A stretch of 64,000 bases of DNA, from positions 12,226,084 to 12,290,083 of the forward strand of contig NC_064044.1 of the NCBI RefSeq assembly GCF_932526225.1, in the 5' to 3' direction. Shown here in pieces: positions 9,981 to 22,052 of this stretch (its first letter is position 1; each line of letters begins with the position of its first letter). Origin of the DNA: Nematostella vectensis (Eukaryota; Cnidaria; Anthozoa; Actiniaria; Edwardsiidae). The notes under the pieces are model-generated. The model saw only the letters and a list, made by a program, of their open reading frames with translations. It was not told the origin of the DNA and did not search any database. The position numbers and the translations under genes were made by a program.

Positions 9981-12900
9981 CATGACCACAGTAGGCTTAT
10001 TATCACCGTTGACGGACACAGAATCCGTCTCCGCGGACTCCTCATCAGTCTCCTTTATTGACGTGGCCATGCACGCATCAGCGTTCCTAAGTATGATAGA
10101 GTTAAATCGCGACCTGTTCGTTTGTGGAGCACCGGAGCCCGGGTCCGCGGTGCTTGGATGGTATGGTGGTAAGACCGCTAGAGTATGTCGGCGTTCCCGA
10201 GCGCCACCGCTGTAGTACTTTAAGTTCGCAACATCTATAGAGTACTTCCTTGTCTCTGCCATTGCCGCCTTTTTTGTGTTTTTCTCCGGTTCGAGAAAGA
10301 TCACTTTGATCTTTGGCATAAAGATGAAGAGAAGCACCGCGTACGCACCAAGGAGAATCCCAACGCTGGGAACCGCAGCTCGCAAATTCCCGGCTGTGTT
10401 GCCATAGTGACCGACAAAGTAAATGGCCCACGTGATCATATATGAGAGCATGGTAAAGCAGATGTGTTTAGCCTCGGAGTACGTTTCCGGGAGATTGCGT
10501 GACTTAAAGGCGAACACCGCACATAAGGCAGCCAATAAGCAATTGTAGCTAAATGACGTAATATCTAGCGGTAGGTCACGTGAGCAGTGTAACAGCATTG
10601 CGTTGTCACCCACTTGCACTTGAATGGTTTTTGGCGGGAAATAGATGAGGTAAATACCGCAAAGTACGGCCTGGACGAGGATGAAGGAGCCTGCGACAAA
10701 GCTGTACCAGTAGTTACTCAGGAACCTGTTCTTGTCGAACGCGGAGAAGATTTGTATAAGACGTTTGGTTTTGGTGAGTAAGAACGAGCTGACTGAAGTG
10801 TACAGTATTGGGATGAGTACAGTTCTGACCTTGCATGTCAAGTCTCCTGGTCGGCCAATGAACAACAAAGGAGTGACGAACCAGACAAGTAACAAGATAA
10901 GAGTGAAAAGGCTGAACCCGAGATTTGACGCGCGCACGACAGGGGTGTGATGGAACCGCACGAAAATGACCAGTACCGCTACATCGAGTGCCACGCCCAG
11001 TGTACTCGCAACAAGGATGATCACCGCGAAGGTGTCAACCGGCTGTAAGTATGTCAACTCTTCAACAAGACATCGAGTTTGGTCTTTATTTGGGATGGAC
11101 CCTTCGGGGCACTTTTTACACGAGGCTGAGGTGTAGTTGTCGGAAAAGGTCCCACTAGGGCACTTAAGGCACTCCCAGAGACATGTCAAAGGGCTGACGT
11201 AGGTGAAGGTCCCTGGAGGACACTGCTCCGAGAGGCCCGAGTATGGTGCTATTCGCTGAGCCCCTGGCCATTGTATTGCTGCATCGCTGATGTTTAGGTT
11301 CCAGTCTTTCCCTGTTAGCTCGAACTTGCCTACGGTAACGTAATTGTATGATGATCCCATTTTTTGCAAGTTAGTTATCAATATCTTTTTCCCTTGAATG
11401 TGACCTCCTGACAGTTTCAAGTGCTCCCTTTTATAGTCATATTCCAAATTGATCAGTTTTTGCGTGACGTAGAAAGGTGATACATTGTCAAAACAACTTC
11501 CGGTGCAGTCCTTTAACGCATGCGCGATAGAATAAACAGCTCTTTTGATATAATAATGTTTCCCATAGGACAACATGTCGGCATCAATCAATTCCTTGTC
11601 TCCATGGAGATTATTTGATTGACAGCTAAGGTTTTCTTTTGCCAGACTTTCAAGCCAACTACAGCAACTAAGTCCTCGTGAAATGCTTAGCACGTGATTC
11701 TTAAACGCCTGCAAATCTCCTTGCGGGGGACCAATCCCTAGAGAGCCATCAATGACGTCACCATATTTTGACGTCAGCGAGCCATATATGGTCAAATCCT
11801 CGTCCCCAATCCAAACATGCGCTGTGAGGTTTCGTCGCTTCGCCTCGTTGAAGAGGGCACTGGCAGCTATTTTAGAAGTCAATAGTATTGTCACTTTAAC
11901 CAGAACTTTTTCTTTGATCTTTGCAACTATCCTTTTCGCGTCTTCTGCAGCTTGTGAGACCGAATCCCGGATTGTTTCTTCCGCAAAAATGCAAACATTT
12001 TTGCGCTTTAACTGGTGCCTCAGTGACGTAACAACTCCTCGCCCGTACATATCATCTGAGCCCACAATATTGACGCAGGTCCAGCGGAAGCGCTTGGCAA
12101 TGGAGGCGATGGCGTCAGCCTGTTCTGACGTGTCGAGATCCATGTCAACCAGCGTACTAAAGTATTTAGGATTGCTCAGCAGGCGGGTTACAGGCATGAA
12201 GACAAACTGTTAAAAGGACATTTCGTTAGTATTTCACAGCATGAAAGCAACATATCGCGTTTTTTTCCTATAAGGGGGCAAACCGATATTTACTTTTAAA
12301 CACGAAAAACAAAATGTAAAAACAATCAAACTCGCAGGCTCCCACTCCGCAAGACTAAGCTTCCTAACTAAATGGGTTAGCTAACGGGTTGGCGGATTCG
12401 AGGATTGGCAAGGGAACCGCGTAGATTGGGGATTGTCTTAGTGGGTGCGTAACTAGAGGATTGGCACAGGAGACATGTAGCTAGGGGTAGGCACAAGGGG
12501 AGTATAGCTAGGGGTAGGTACAAGGGGCGTCTAGCTAGGGAATTAGCACAAGGGACATGTAGCTAGGGGTAGGTACAAGGGGCGTCTAGCTAGGGGATTA
12601 GCACAAGGGACATGTAGCTAGGGGTAGGCACAAGGGACATGTAGCTAGGGGTAGGCACAAGGGGAGTATAGCTAGGGGTAGGTACAAGGGGAGTATAGCT
12701 AGGGGTAGGTACAAGGGGCGTCTAGCTAGGGGATTAGCACATACAGGGGACATGTAGCTAGGGGTAGGCACAAGGGGAGTATAGCTAGGGGTAGGTACAA
12801 GGGGCGTCTAGCTAGGGGATTAGCACAAGGGACATGTAGCTAGGGGTAGGCACAAGGGGAGTATAGCTAGGGGTAGGTACAAGGGGCGTCTAGCTAGGGA

Positions 12901-15900
12901 ATTAGCACAGGGGACATGTAGCTAGGGGTAGGTACAAGGGGCGTCTAGCTAGGGGATTAGCACAAGGGACATGTAGCTAGGGGTACGCACAAGGGGAGTA
13001 TAGCTAGGGGTGGGTACAAGGGGCGTCTAGCTAGGGGATTAGCACAAGGGACATGTAGCTAGGGGTAGGCACAAGGGGAGTATAGCTAGGGGTAGGTACA
13101 AGGGGCGTCTAGCTAGGGAATTAGCACAGGGGACATGTAGCTAGGGGTAGGTACAAGGGGCGTCTAGCTAGGGGATTAGCACAAGGGACATGTAGCTAGG
13201 GGTACGCACAAGGGGAGTATAGCTAGGGGTGGGTACAGGGGGCGTCTAGCTAGGGGATTAGCACAGGGGACATGTAGCTAGGGGTAGGTACAAGGGGAGT
13301 ATAGCTAGGGGTAGGTACAAGGGGAGTATAGCTAGGGGTAGGTACAAGGGGAGTATAGCTAGGGGTAGGTACAAGGGGAGTATAGCTAGGCGTAGGTACA
13401 AGGGGAGTATAGCTAGGGGTAGGTACAAGGGGAGTGTAGCTAGGGGTAGGTACAAGGGGAGTATAGCTAGGGGTAGGTACAAGGGGCGTCTAGCTAGGGG
13501 ATTAGCACAAGGGACATGTAGCTAGGGGTAGGCACAAGGGGAGTATAGCTAGGGGGTACAAGGGGCGTCTAGCTAGGGAATTAGCACAGGGGACATGTAG
13601 CTAGGGGTAGGTACAAGGGGAGTATAGCTAGGGGTAGGTACAAGGGGCGTCTAGCTAGGGAATTAGCACAGGGGACATGTAGCTAGGGGTAGGTACAAGG
13701 GGAGTATAGCTAGGGGTAGGTACAAGGGGCGTCTAGCTAGGGGATTAGCACAGGGGACATGGAGCTAGGGGTAGGTACAAGGGGAGTATAGCTAGGGGTA
13801 GGTACAAGGGGCTTCTAGCTAGGGGATTAGCACAGGGGACATGTAGCTAGGGGTAGGTACAAGGGGTTGTGTACCTATGGGTGGGCCTTTAAGTCACCGA
13901 ATCTTAGGCATTTTGCATATGATATTAACGCCTGTAAAACCCTCTTAAGCAAATCCTGGCTGATTGGCGCCTGGATGGCTTCCAAAAGAATACATTATAA
14001 GCTGATTTATGAGTAATTTACACGAGCCTATTTGTGGGCCGATTCGTCGGGCCGATTTTGTGTAAGCGCCTACGCCCATAAGCTTACGGTATTGGTTTAA
14101 TGTCTTTGCTGAAGATATCCTACTATTCAAATGTTTTTAAATCGCCTTTCATCAGTCATGGCATAAAAATATCTAAACTAAGTTTACTATCAAAAAGAGG
14201 AAATGTATAATATTTCTCTTGCGATTGAATTTGGCAAAGGCATACGATATTTTCATGTTTTGGAAAACCGCCTGTTATCGTGCAGAAAAGAAACTTTTTC
14301 CCTTAGATAATAGAAATGCACATCCATTTTTTTTGTTTTCGCCTTTTATCATATCGTAGAATAAAAGGTTATTCATTATCTGAATGTAGATGACCATGTT
14401 CACATTGTTGACAAAATAATCCATTTAGAAACTAAAATGAAATTATCTTAAATAGTCCAATCAATAAAAGCCAAGATATCTGTCAGTGATATGATCTAAG
14501 AAGACGGTATTAGTCAGTGATATTATTTGCAAACGAAATAAGTAAATAATCAGACTTGATCAATTTAAACGCATTGAGAAATTAAGATCAGAAAATTGAT
14601 GGAACGGAAGATATAAGCCACAATGTTTACTTGTTTGCTATTATCAATCAATGGAAATGGAAAAACCGAAAGCACATTTGAAAACACAGGATCCAAAGGT
14701 GCGCACTAAATCCCAGTCGCTTTTTTTGTCCTCGAACACTATCTTACCGATCTTGTTTTTTTAATTTTTGTTCCTGATAACAACTACTATGCTGACTTTT
14801 AAAATACGACGTTTTATCCTGAAAAAAAGGCGGTAAAACCCACATTACCAGACATCTATCCACCATGTATTACCTTTTTTTGATCCTGTGGTATAATATC
14901 TTAATGATGGAAGAGCTTTTTATTTTATTTTTATGTGTTTCGTGTAAACCTTTTAAGAGTCTGTCAGCCGCCATGTTGTCATCCTAGCAAAACAGCATTC
15001 ACTTCCATGGGCTACTTTGAGGGGGTTTAATATATTCTCGGTTGAATTTGATAAGCTACCTATAAACCATTGTTTGAGATGGTCATTTCAAGATTTTATA
15101 ACAATTTGTATTTAAATTTTGAATGAAAACAATAACAAAGGTTGGCTGAAAAGCCAAGTAAATTGCGAAAAACTTTTCTACGTTATTTTCTTCTTATTCT
15201 AAAGTTAGAAGCTAAAAGTGTAGCCCACACAAGCAAATGTTTTTTTTGGCAAATATTTTATTGTTATCAAGTCACTTAAAGTCTCAAGAAGATAATAGCA
15301 CACTTAACGGTATAATAGCAAGGTATTAAAAGCATATGCCCATAGACGCTAAAAGTATAACGCTGCTATAGCAAAGCCATGAGTTTTTACAAACAACTCA
15401 ATCAGCAACTATCAAGAGAGCATAAGATAAGAGAGGGACTCTTTGGTATTACCCGCGCGCCATTTCGATTCCCATCTTTTTTTTTTTTTAGTAACCACCA
15501 CCATACAATTGCGCTTCTTATTGTAACGTAAATGCAAACATTTTCATCGAGGTGGTTCTTGTGGTATTTACTCATATGTAAAAGTGACTATTTTATGGTT
15601 TGTCAGAGCGGAAATTTGACTCACAATACGTAGCTTTCAGGGCAGGGTAAGGTATTGATATGCTATTGTTCGATATTTTCTCGGGGCCATTACAATTGGC
15701 TTGTTTACACTTTCGAACATTTCTCTAGAGTTTGACTTGCTAAATGTTTTGTTTAGTTACCATGACGCCAAATATCCACATCGTCCCCCGCTCTATGAAA
15801 ACCCCACTTCAATTCGCCCCCTCTCAAAATTGTATACTGAATAAAAAGGGGTTTTATGGCACTTTTGTCGTTTCCAAAGTAGACTGTCATTTATTAACCA

Positions 15901-18499
15901 CGCTAAGAAACACAAAACCCAAAAAGCTTCGTTTAGATTATATATATATATATTTTTTTTTCTTTTAAGTAAGTCTTGTTATACCCCGCTGGTAAATAAT
16001 TGTTTATAAAAAAAATTGAAAAACTTGCAAAAATTGTTTTTCTCTAGAGTGTAGTGTTTTGAGAAAAGGAATTACTTCCTCCCTGTGGGGAGGTTTTGTT
16101 TTGGTGTTAACTCATCTAACGCGAACACGGTGAAAATTTGATACAAAACAACAACAAATGTCGCCATTCCGCAAACGCAATCTCCCTCTTTATAATGTTG
16201 CTATTGTGTCAACGTATTTTGAATACGTGAATAACAAATAAACGTAGGAATTTGCGGAAGCCAGCAGAAATGCGGATAAAAGACTTAAAAACGTGCTTAT
16301 TTTTCCAAGCTCTCTATGCTCGTTTGTCAGTAGACGGCACACGCTTACTTGAGTCAAATAGTTTGTTCTTGAGTCTATATCGAGAAATCTCTTTCCTGGA
16401 TATAGAATATAGAATATTTGAATCAAAACGGTCTATTTATGTTTTACTAGAAAACTATCAAAATATTTAGGCTATGGTAATCTTTTTAAGATTCGGAAAA
16501 TGCCTAAAGCATACCGCATGCAATAAATTTAAAAAATATATATATATTTAAATTCCCTTTTTCATTTTATTGATTTTATTGATTTCGCCACAAGTGGAAG
16601 GTATATCTCAACAGCGGAACCATTTACTGTTTAAAGTTTTTAGCTATATCATAAGCGCTAACGGTTAAAGCAATCCTTATGTAACAGGGACATTATGCAA
16701 CAAAATTTTGGCATTTGAATTTCATAGACTTATTGAACGAATAAAGTAAAAAATACTTTGCAATGGATTAAAACCGTTTTCATTTAATATTTATAGAAAG
16801 ACTTTAGTTAAAAATCCTGAACAAGAGAAGGTGCGTACCAGGATTGGCTGAGGGGGAGCGGGGGGGGGGGGGGGGGGGGGGGGGAGGGGGAGGGTTCCGC
16901 AGTCATAAGTCACCCCCCCTGTGTAGGCGGCTGAGAGCTATAAATATATCGTCTAAGCGCTAATGATTTAAGAAAGCGTTATAAAACAACTAGGGTAATA
17001 CACAATTGGATTGGTATTTTAATTTCATAGCCTCATCTTATTATCTTCAAGATCTGGAAATGAGTTTTTCAGAGACAAAACAACAAAGCCAACTGGCCAA
17101 GTGCTTGCCGCAATTTTTTTTTTTTATTAAGTGTCGAGAATAATTTGAGAAATGAGAGTGAGCTTTATCAAAAAAATCCCCCGAGAAAAACAAATTTAAA
17201 AGGCAATAATAGGACGAGAAACGAGTTCATGGTCACACCCTTCAATACAGCTTTAGATATCATGTCTTCCGTATATGCTGGACCTAAAAAAACAGAAACT
17301 TCTTCCAAAATTTAGCCTTCTACTTCAGATATTTCTTTTTTGAAAACCCTAAGGGAGTATGTCCTTATTATCTTTTTTTACGCGATTTCAATTCAGCTGT
17401 TTGATAATTTTGTCACGTGATCAACTCTTTTAATCGCAAATAAACGATATGAGATCGTAAAACAGAAGTGAATATTCTATAGCATGTCAGATCGTAATAC
17501 AAAAATCGACAGAACGATGGAGTTTCAAACCGATTTCTCCAGAGAGCTTGTTTCTAAAAGACATTTTCATGTTTTGGTATAGTTTTCTTAAGAATTGTTT
17601 TTGTTTCAACTACCTTTTCCTGTGGAGGGCAGATTGTACATAATGATGAAACAATCAAATATACAACTATCCCCAAACTCAGAGTAAAAAAAAAAGCAAT
17701 CAAGGCCTCACCGACAGGCGTCAGACATGATTTTTTCTCCAAAGAGAAGATAAAATCGCCAAAGAACGTTCTTTCTTACTCACAACTTGCGCCCAAAGTA
17801 AGACATTACTAAAACACTCTCCGTCTCCCTCTTAGCAATTCTATGGATTCAATTTTACCGATATCTTTGATTTTCCATGAATCTGATAATCACAAATCTG
17901 TAATAGATCCAGTAATTTCATTTTCATAAGCTTTTTAAAGAACTTTGCGTAATAAACTCACTTAAGAACATATAAATACTTACTTAGTAAGTTTATTGAG
18001 AAAACAAAATAAAAAAGTCTGTAAATGTGTGAAAATGTCAGCGTTTTATAAGTGCAGAGATTGTCACTTAGCATACCTGTGTAAAATGGTAGAATCCAAA
18101 GACTGTTGCTGTCAATGTAATCTCCTCGTTTGTGACAGGACCAATCACTCCAATGACTTTCTTTCCCGAGCAAATTCTCGAAGAGCAATTCTTCAATTGT
18201 TGACTTCTTGTCCAATTCATTGCAATCTGCAAAGCCAAATTCGGTCTCGAACACGTGTCCTTAATATCATAACCAATCGTTCTATTTCCAAGCACTTTCT
18301 TGTCTGCATTGAGCGTTTGGATACTGTAGATCACCGACTCGACCAAAGGTAGACTTTCTCTGTTGACATTTGTGCATTCGGGTGGATTTGTTATCGGTAA
18401 AAGGACACCAATCACAAAATCTCCGCTCTCGTAGCTACGAAAAGCACTTTCTCCACATGTTAGAAGGTATGCAACTAGCAAAAATACTTTTTCCATCAT
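9978..18499 (-). CDS. Divergent class C GPCR, two coding exons (883 aa)
   Basis: Exon 1 is 18499 down to 18077 (141 codons). It encodes a signal peptide (MMEKVFLLVAYLLTCGESAF) and the first part of the ligand-binding domain (GVLLPI, GYDIKDTCSRP, GVIGP). Its donor is ACACAG|GTATGC. Exon 2 is 12206 down to 9978, with acceptor CCTTTTAACAG, and continues in frame with FVFMPVTR. Both boundaries are phase 0. Exon 2 carries the rest of the flytrap domain, a cysteine-rich linker, seven helices (TKTKRLIQIF, FKSRNLPETYSEAKHICF, PKIKVIFLEPEKN) and a Ser/Thr-rich tail ending TVVM. The linker has only seven of the usual nine cysteines, and the serine loop after GP is replaced by VTNEE, so ligand chemistry probably differs from mGluRs. 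The 5.9-kb intron contains a G-rich minisatellite. It lies tail-to-tail with the + strand receptor. The family call is firm; the ligand is unknown. Confidence 0.9.
12430..13870. repeat. 27-bp G-rich minisatellite with 82-bp higher-order unit
   Basis: The monomer is about AGCTAGGGGTAGGTACAAGG plus GGAGTAT (27 bp), present in roughly 50 copies. Three monomer types recur as a trimer of about 82 bp: one ending GGGGAGTAT, one ending GGGGCGTCT, and a 28-bp type with GGGGATTAGCACAAGGGACATGT. Repeated GGGG runs make G-quadruplex formation on the + strand plausible. It lies in the intron of the - strand receptor. Repeating frames such as 13258-13482 (-) are artefacts of the 9-codon period. Confidence 0.93.
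13871..18076 (-). other. Rest of the receptor intron; nothing firm
   Basis: AT-rich intron sequence of the - strand receptor between its minisatellite and exon 1. It includes a long poly-G run (about 16861-16890) preceded by GTGCGTACCAGGATTGGCT, an end of the hAT-like MITE family described elsewhere. One 62-codon - strand frame (17554-17742) would encode a single hydrophobic segment, but it has no supporting homology that I recognise. Confidence 0.6.
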
Positions 18500-19917
18500 T
18501 TTACGGCTAAAACATCATGCTCTTCAGCGGTTAGGAGATGAGGGTGTTGACCATCTTGAAGCTAAAAGTGTTTGTGTTTTTTTTCATGTTCATCGCCTGC
18601 CTATTTCGTTGAGTATCCTGAAGTCACGCCTACTATTTGTTATCACGTCAATCAAATGCATCAACTGTCGAGCGACGCGAGTCCGCAAGAAAGGAGCGTA
18701 CCGGATCTGTTAAAAGAAAAGAATATTAAGCAGATAGCTAGTTTTTTATATAGCTTTGTAGTAAAAGATCTAAGATAATACACCAATTTTTTAACAAATT
18801 TTAACTGTGTTAAGTACTGAGTTTAGAGTGTTATATTGTTAGAGAGAATTTACTATCGAACCTCTGACAGAAATAGAGTGGTACTTTCGCTAAAAGCTTT
18901 ACGGTTGGTTGTCTAAAATGGTTGGCGATCTTTTTTTTTTTTTTTTTTTGAAATCGAAGAAGCAGTATGAATTTCATTAGCACCGAATAATAGAAAAGCT
19001 AATTCATTTTATACTTAAGACAGGGGCAATGGGGAAGGCAGGTGGCAGATATAAGATGGAATGGAATACTACTGGACTGCTGAAATGCAACGTTTGAATT
19101 AACGCAAAGAAATGCGTCCTGGCATTTCAGGACGTTTTTGTCTATACTATTCACTGCTTCCCCCTTCAATTAGTAGAAATTATGAATTCATTTTTTTCTG
19201 GATAAAAGCTTTATCTTTCGTATTACCCGTTTCCTGACGGAGAAAAGAGATACGCGCAAAAGAACCCATTCAATAGGATAGAACATAGATTTGTACTTTC
19301 TAAGCAGCTAAGGGGAAACGAGTCTTTGATAATCATAATAAGTCATCTTATTTCTATCTTATACCCTAGTAATAAATGTATCGGGAGATGAAACTCTTTA
19401 AAGAAACCTTGTCAACCACACCTTTGATATTGTTTTCATATCAATAAGAAAAAAAATATCAAATAAACACTTAAAAATGAAATCGTATGCTTTATTGACC
19501 AAATTCATCGAAAACATCACAGCAGCCTCAAATCAATCGATGTTAATAGATTCCTTTTCACATTTTGGTAATTTGCTAGAACTAGGATGACAAAATAGCG
19601 GCTGACAGAAGCTGTTTAATCAAAATTTTAATGAGCAGAATCGAGAGTGGGTGTTTCATCTATTTTTTTACAAAATACTGTAGGCGTAAATGTCGAACCA
19701 AAATTAAAAAAAGAAATCAAGTATCGTAACAATGCCACAAATGCATTTTTTTAAATTAATTCGATATCAAAATTAATACCAATACAATATCACGCGTGTA
19801 ATGCATATGTAATCCAATATGTTTTATATTATCATTTCGCATCACTTGTCTTTTTACATACACTGGGCTCTATTTATTAACGCAAGCTTTTGTTTCGTCG
19901 AAGGTGAATTTATTCTG
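18500..19917. other. Intergenic, presumed 5' region of the - strand receptor
   Basis: No gene is recognised. It contains a poly-T run near 18931-18949 and short AT-rich frames. The promoter of the - strand receptor should lie in the first few hundred bases right of 18500. Confidence 0.5.
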
Positions 19918-20136
19918 CAGGTGCTTACACAGATGGGGGGGGGGGGGGGGGGTGGGGGGGCGCTCATACCCCTCCATTGGTGGCCTAAAAGTAGGTCATA
20001 TCTTATTAAGGAATCTCAAGAGAGCATCATGGGAATCTTCAAGTACTAGGTTTTTTCCACAAGAGACCTATGACTGTGCACCCCCCTCCCCCCTCCCCCT
20101 CCCCCTCCCCCTTAGCCAATCTTGGGTATGCGCCTG
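19918..20136. mobile_element. hAT-like MITE, 219 bp, G-rich ends
   Basis: The left end CAGGTGCTTACACAGATGGG and the right end (reverse complement CAGGCGCATACCCAAGATTG) are imperfect inverted repeats. The flanks TTATTCTG (19910-19917) and TTATTATG (20137-20144) match at 7 of 8 bases, as expected for the 8-bp target duplication of hAT elements. Long G runs near the left end and C runs near the right end give it strong fold-back potential. Confidence 0.75.
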
Positions 20137-20377
20137 TTATTATGAGAAAATAAAGGGTTCTTAAAGATAAATACATGCTCTTAAAAACTCATGCAAACAA
20201 AAAAATCGTTATACAAACAAAACTTCACTTAACCATGGAAATACTTTGTTCCTTGTAAAAAGCAAAAACATTAAAAAATAAATTGCAAAGAAATAGTATC
20301 CCGGAAAGTACTTAAAAATGTTTTTACCAAAAGAGGAATGTTTTTAACAGATGCACTACTAAAAATAACTCTACTAA

Positions 20378-20519
20378 GGCCATGAACAATTGTCGTATTT
20401 TTCCAGAAGCCGAATTCAATGCAAATGTGTGAAAATGAAGATAACACAATCCACGTGATTCATTTTCATTAATTTGCATTGAATACGGCTCATTGATAAT
20501 ACAAAGTTTGAACTTAGTC
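20378..20519. mobile_element. Degenerate Harbinger-type MITE
   Basis: An older copy of the element at 21472-21642. It shares GCCGAATTCAATGCAAATG on the left and TTTGCATTGAATACGGCTCA on the right, and is flanked on the left by TAA. The ends are decayed (GGCCATGAAC versus GGCTAAGTTC). Confidence 0.7.
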
Positions 20520-21471
20520 TATTACTATCATAAAATATATCAGAAATAATTCAAGATGTGACAGTTGGAACTCTAAAGTATATATAGTGTGTGGTAAATT
20601 TGACATGTAGGCATGGTGTCTCCTTGGTAACGGACTCGTCGTTTATACACACTCATTCACGAAGACTGAGCATTTGCGGGCGCATCCCTAAGGTCTTTTT
20701 GCGACCAAAGACAGAAGCGGTCTTAAATTTGAACTTTAACGTTAAAAGACGGATGAGAATCATCTGATTACTGAAGACTACTGATAACATCGCTAGTCTA
20801 GTGATTTTAATCATTGTCTCAAGGTCAAGTACGCCGATATTTTCAAATCCCGTGCAGCACAGAGTAAATACGCAAAGGCAAAAAAAATTTCATAGTCTAG
20901 CTTAAGCGAGTAACTGTTTTATTCAAATATCCGTAAAAAAAAGACCGCTGTCAGACATTTAAAGCCCTCTTGACTGGTTAAGAACATGGTCCATTTTCAT
21001 ACATTAACAAACAAACGAGAAGCTGACCGGCATTATTTAATTTGTTCTGTTTTTAAACATTTATTAATTCACGAATGCAATATAGCAGCTGCACAAAATT
21101 CTGTCTTCAAAAATAGACAGAATTTAATAACTCCGAGGAAAATCCCATCCAAACCTTGTATGTCCAACAGCGCAAGCGCAGACAAAGCCTGAAAAGGTGC
21201 AAATGGTTACCTACTCAACATATCGCCAAAACAACTCAATATACGCGACTTTAATTTCAATCTTATAGCGGCACCTTTATAATCGGTCTTGTCAGCTTTT
21301 AATTAGAGTTTCATTGGGCTTCTCTCTGTCCTCTTCTTTTGATTGATCATTCAGCAGGTAGCGAATTTCTGAGGTGGCAAATTTTGAATCATTTGACCTT
21401 TTGTATATAATATAAAATCAGTTTGGAAAAAAAAACGAGCAACACGGGCTTTTTTGGAGAATTTTCACTAA

Positions 21472-21642
21472 GGCTAAGTTCAAACGTCGAATTATCCATG
21501 AGCCGTATTCAATGCAAATGCGTGCAAATGAATCAAGTCGATTGTTTCATCTTCATTTGCACGCATTTGCATTGTTTCATCTTCATTTGCATGCATTTGC
21601 ATTGAATACGGCTCATGGATAATACGACGTTTGAACTTAGCC
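21472..21642. mobile_element. PIF/Harbinger-type MITE, 171 bp, TAA target duplication
   Basis: Long inverted repeats of about 60 bp start GGCTAAGTTCAAACGTCG and mirror at the right end as CGACGTTTGAACTTAGCC. TAA flanks both sides (21469-21471 and 21643-21645). A TWA target duplication is typical of PIF/Harbinger elements. Internally the Oct-like ATGCAAAT motif and its complement recur, so the whole element folds into a hairpin. It has no coding capacity. Confidence 0.85.
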
Positions 21643-22052
21643 TAAGCATGTTAGAAAATGTGCGAATGAAAATCTTTGTTCTCTTGTTCTCGATCTTTAT
21701 TTTGATATTTCATTCGTGCACAGCGAAATATGCTATCAAGCAAGTCTTAGGTGGAACATCCGGGCGCTTTCTATTTCCTCAAATAGATCATGCATGCATA
21801 TAAGATAATCTAGAACACTTTTCGAAAAGTTTTATTTAGGTGCGAGTTTCCACGTTAGCTTCACAAATCCATTAGTATTTGACAAGTGTTCTACAATGTC
21901 GATTTCGATTCTGTCACCTGACCTTAAAAATGTAAACACAGGATAACAAGTATGTTACTTACGTTCTTAAAGACAGCTTTCCAATCAAGGTTCATATGGT
22001 TTAGGATGCTTAGTGTTTTAACGGTATAAAGGCTAAAATAATGATGTGAAAA

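Noticed and set aside
17554-17742. 62-codon - strand frame with one hydrophobic segment
   Set aside because: It is too short, lies in a receptor intron and matches no family I know; it could be a real microprotein but nothing supports it.
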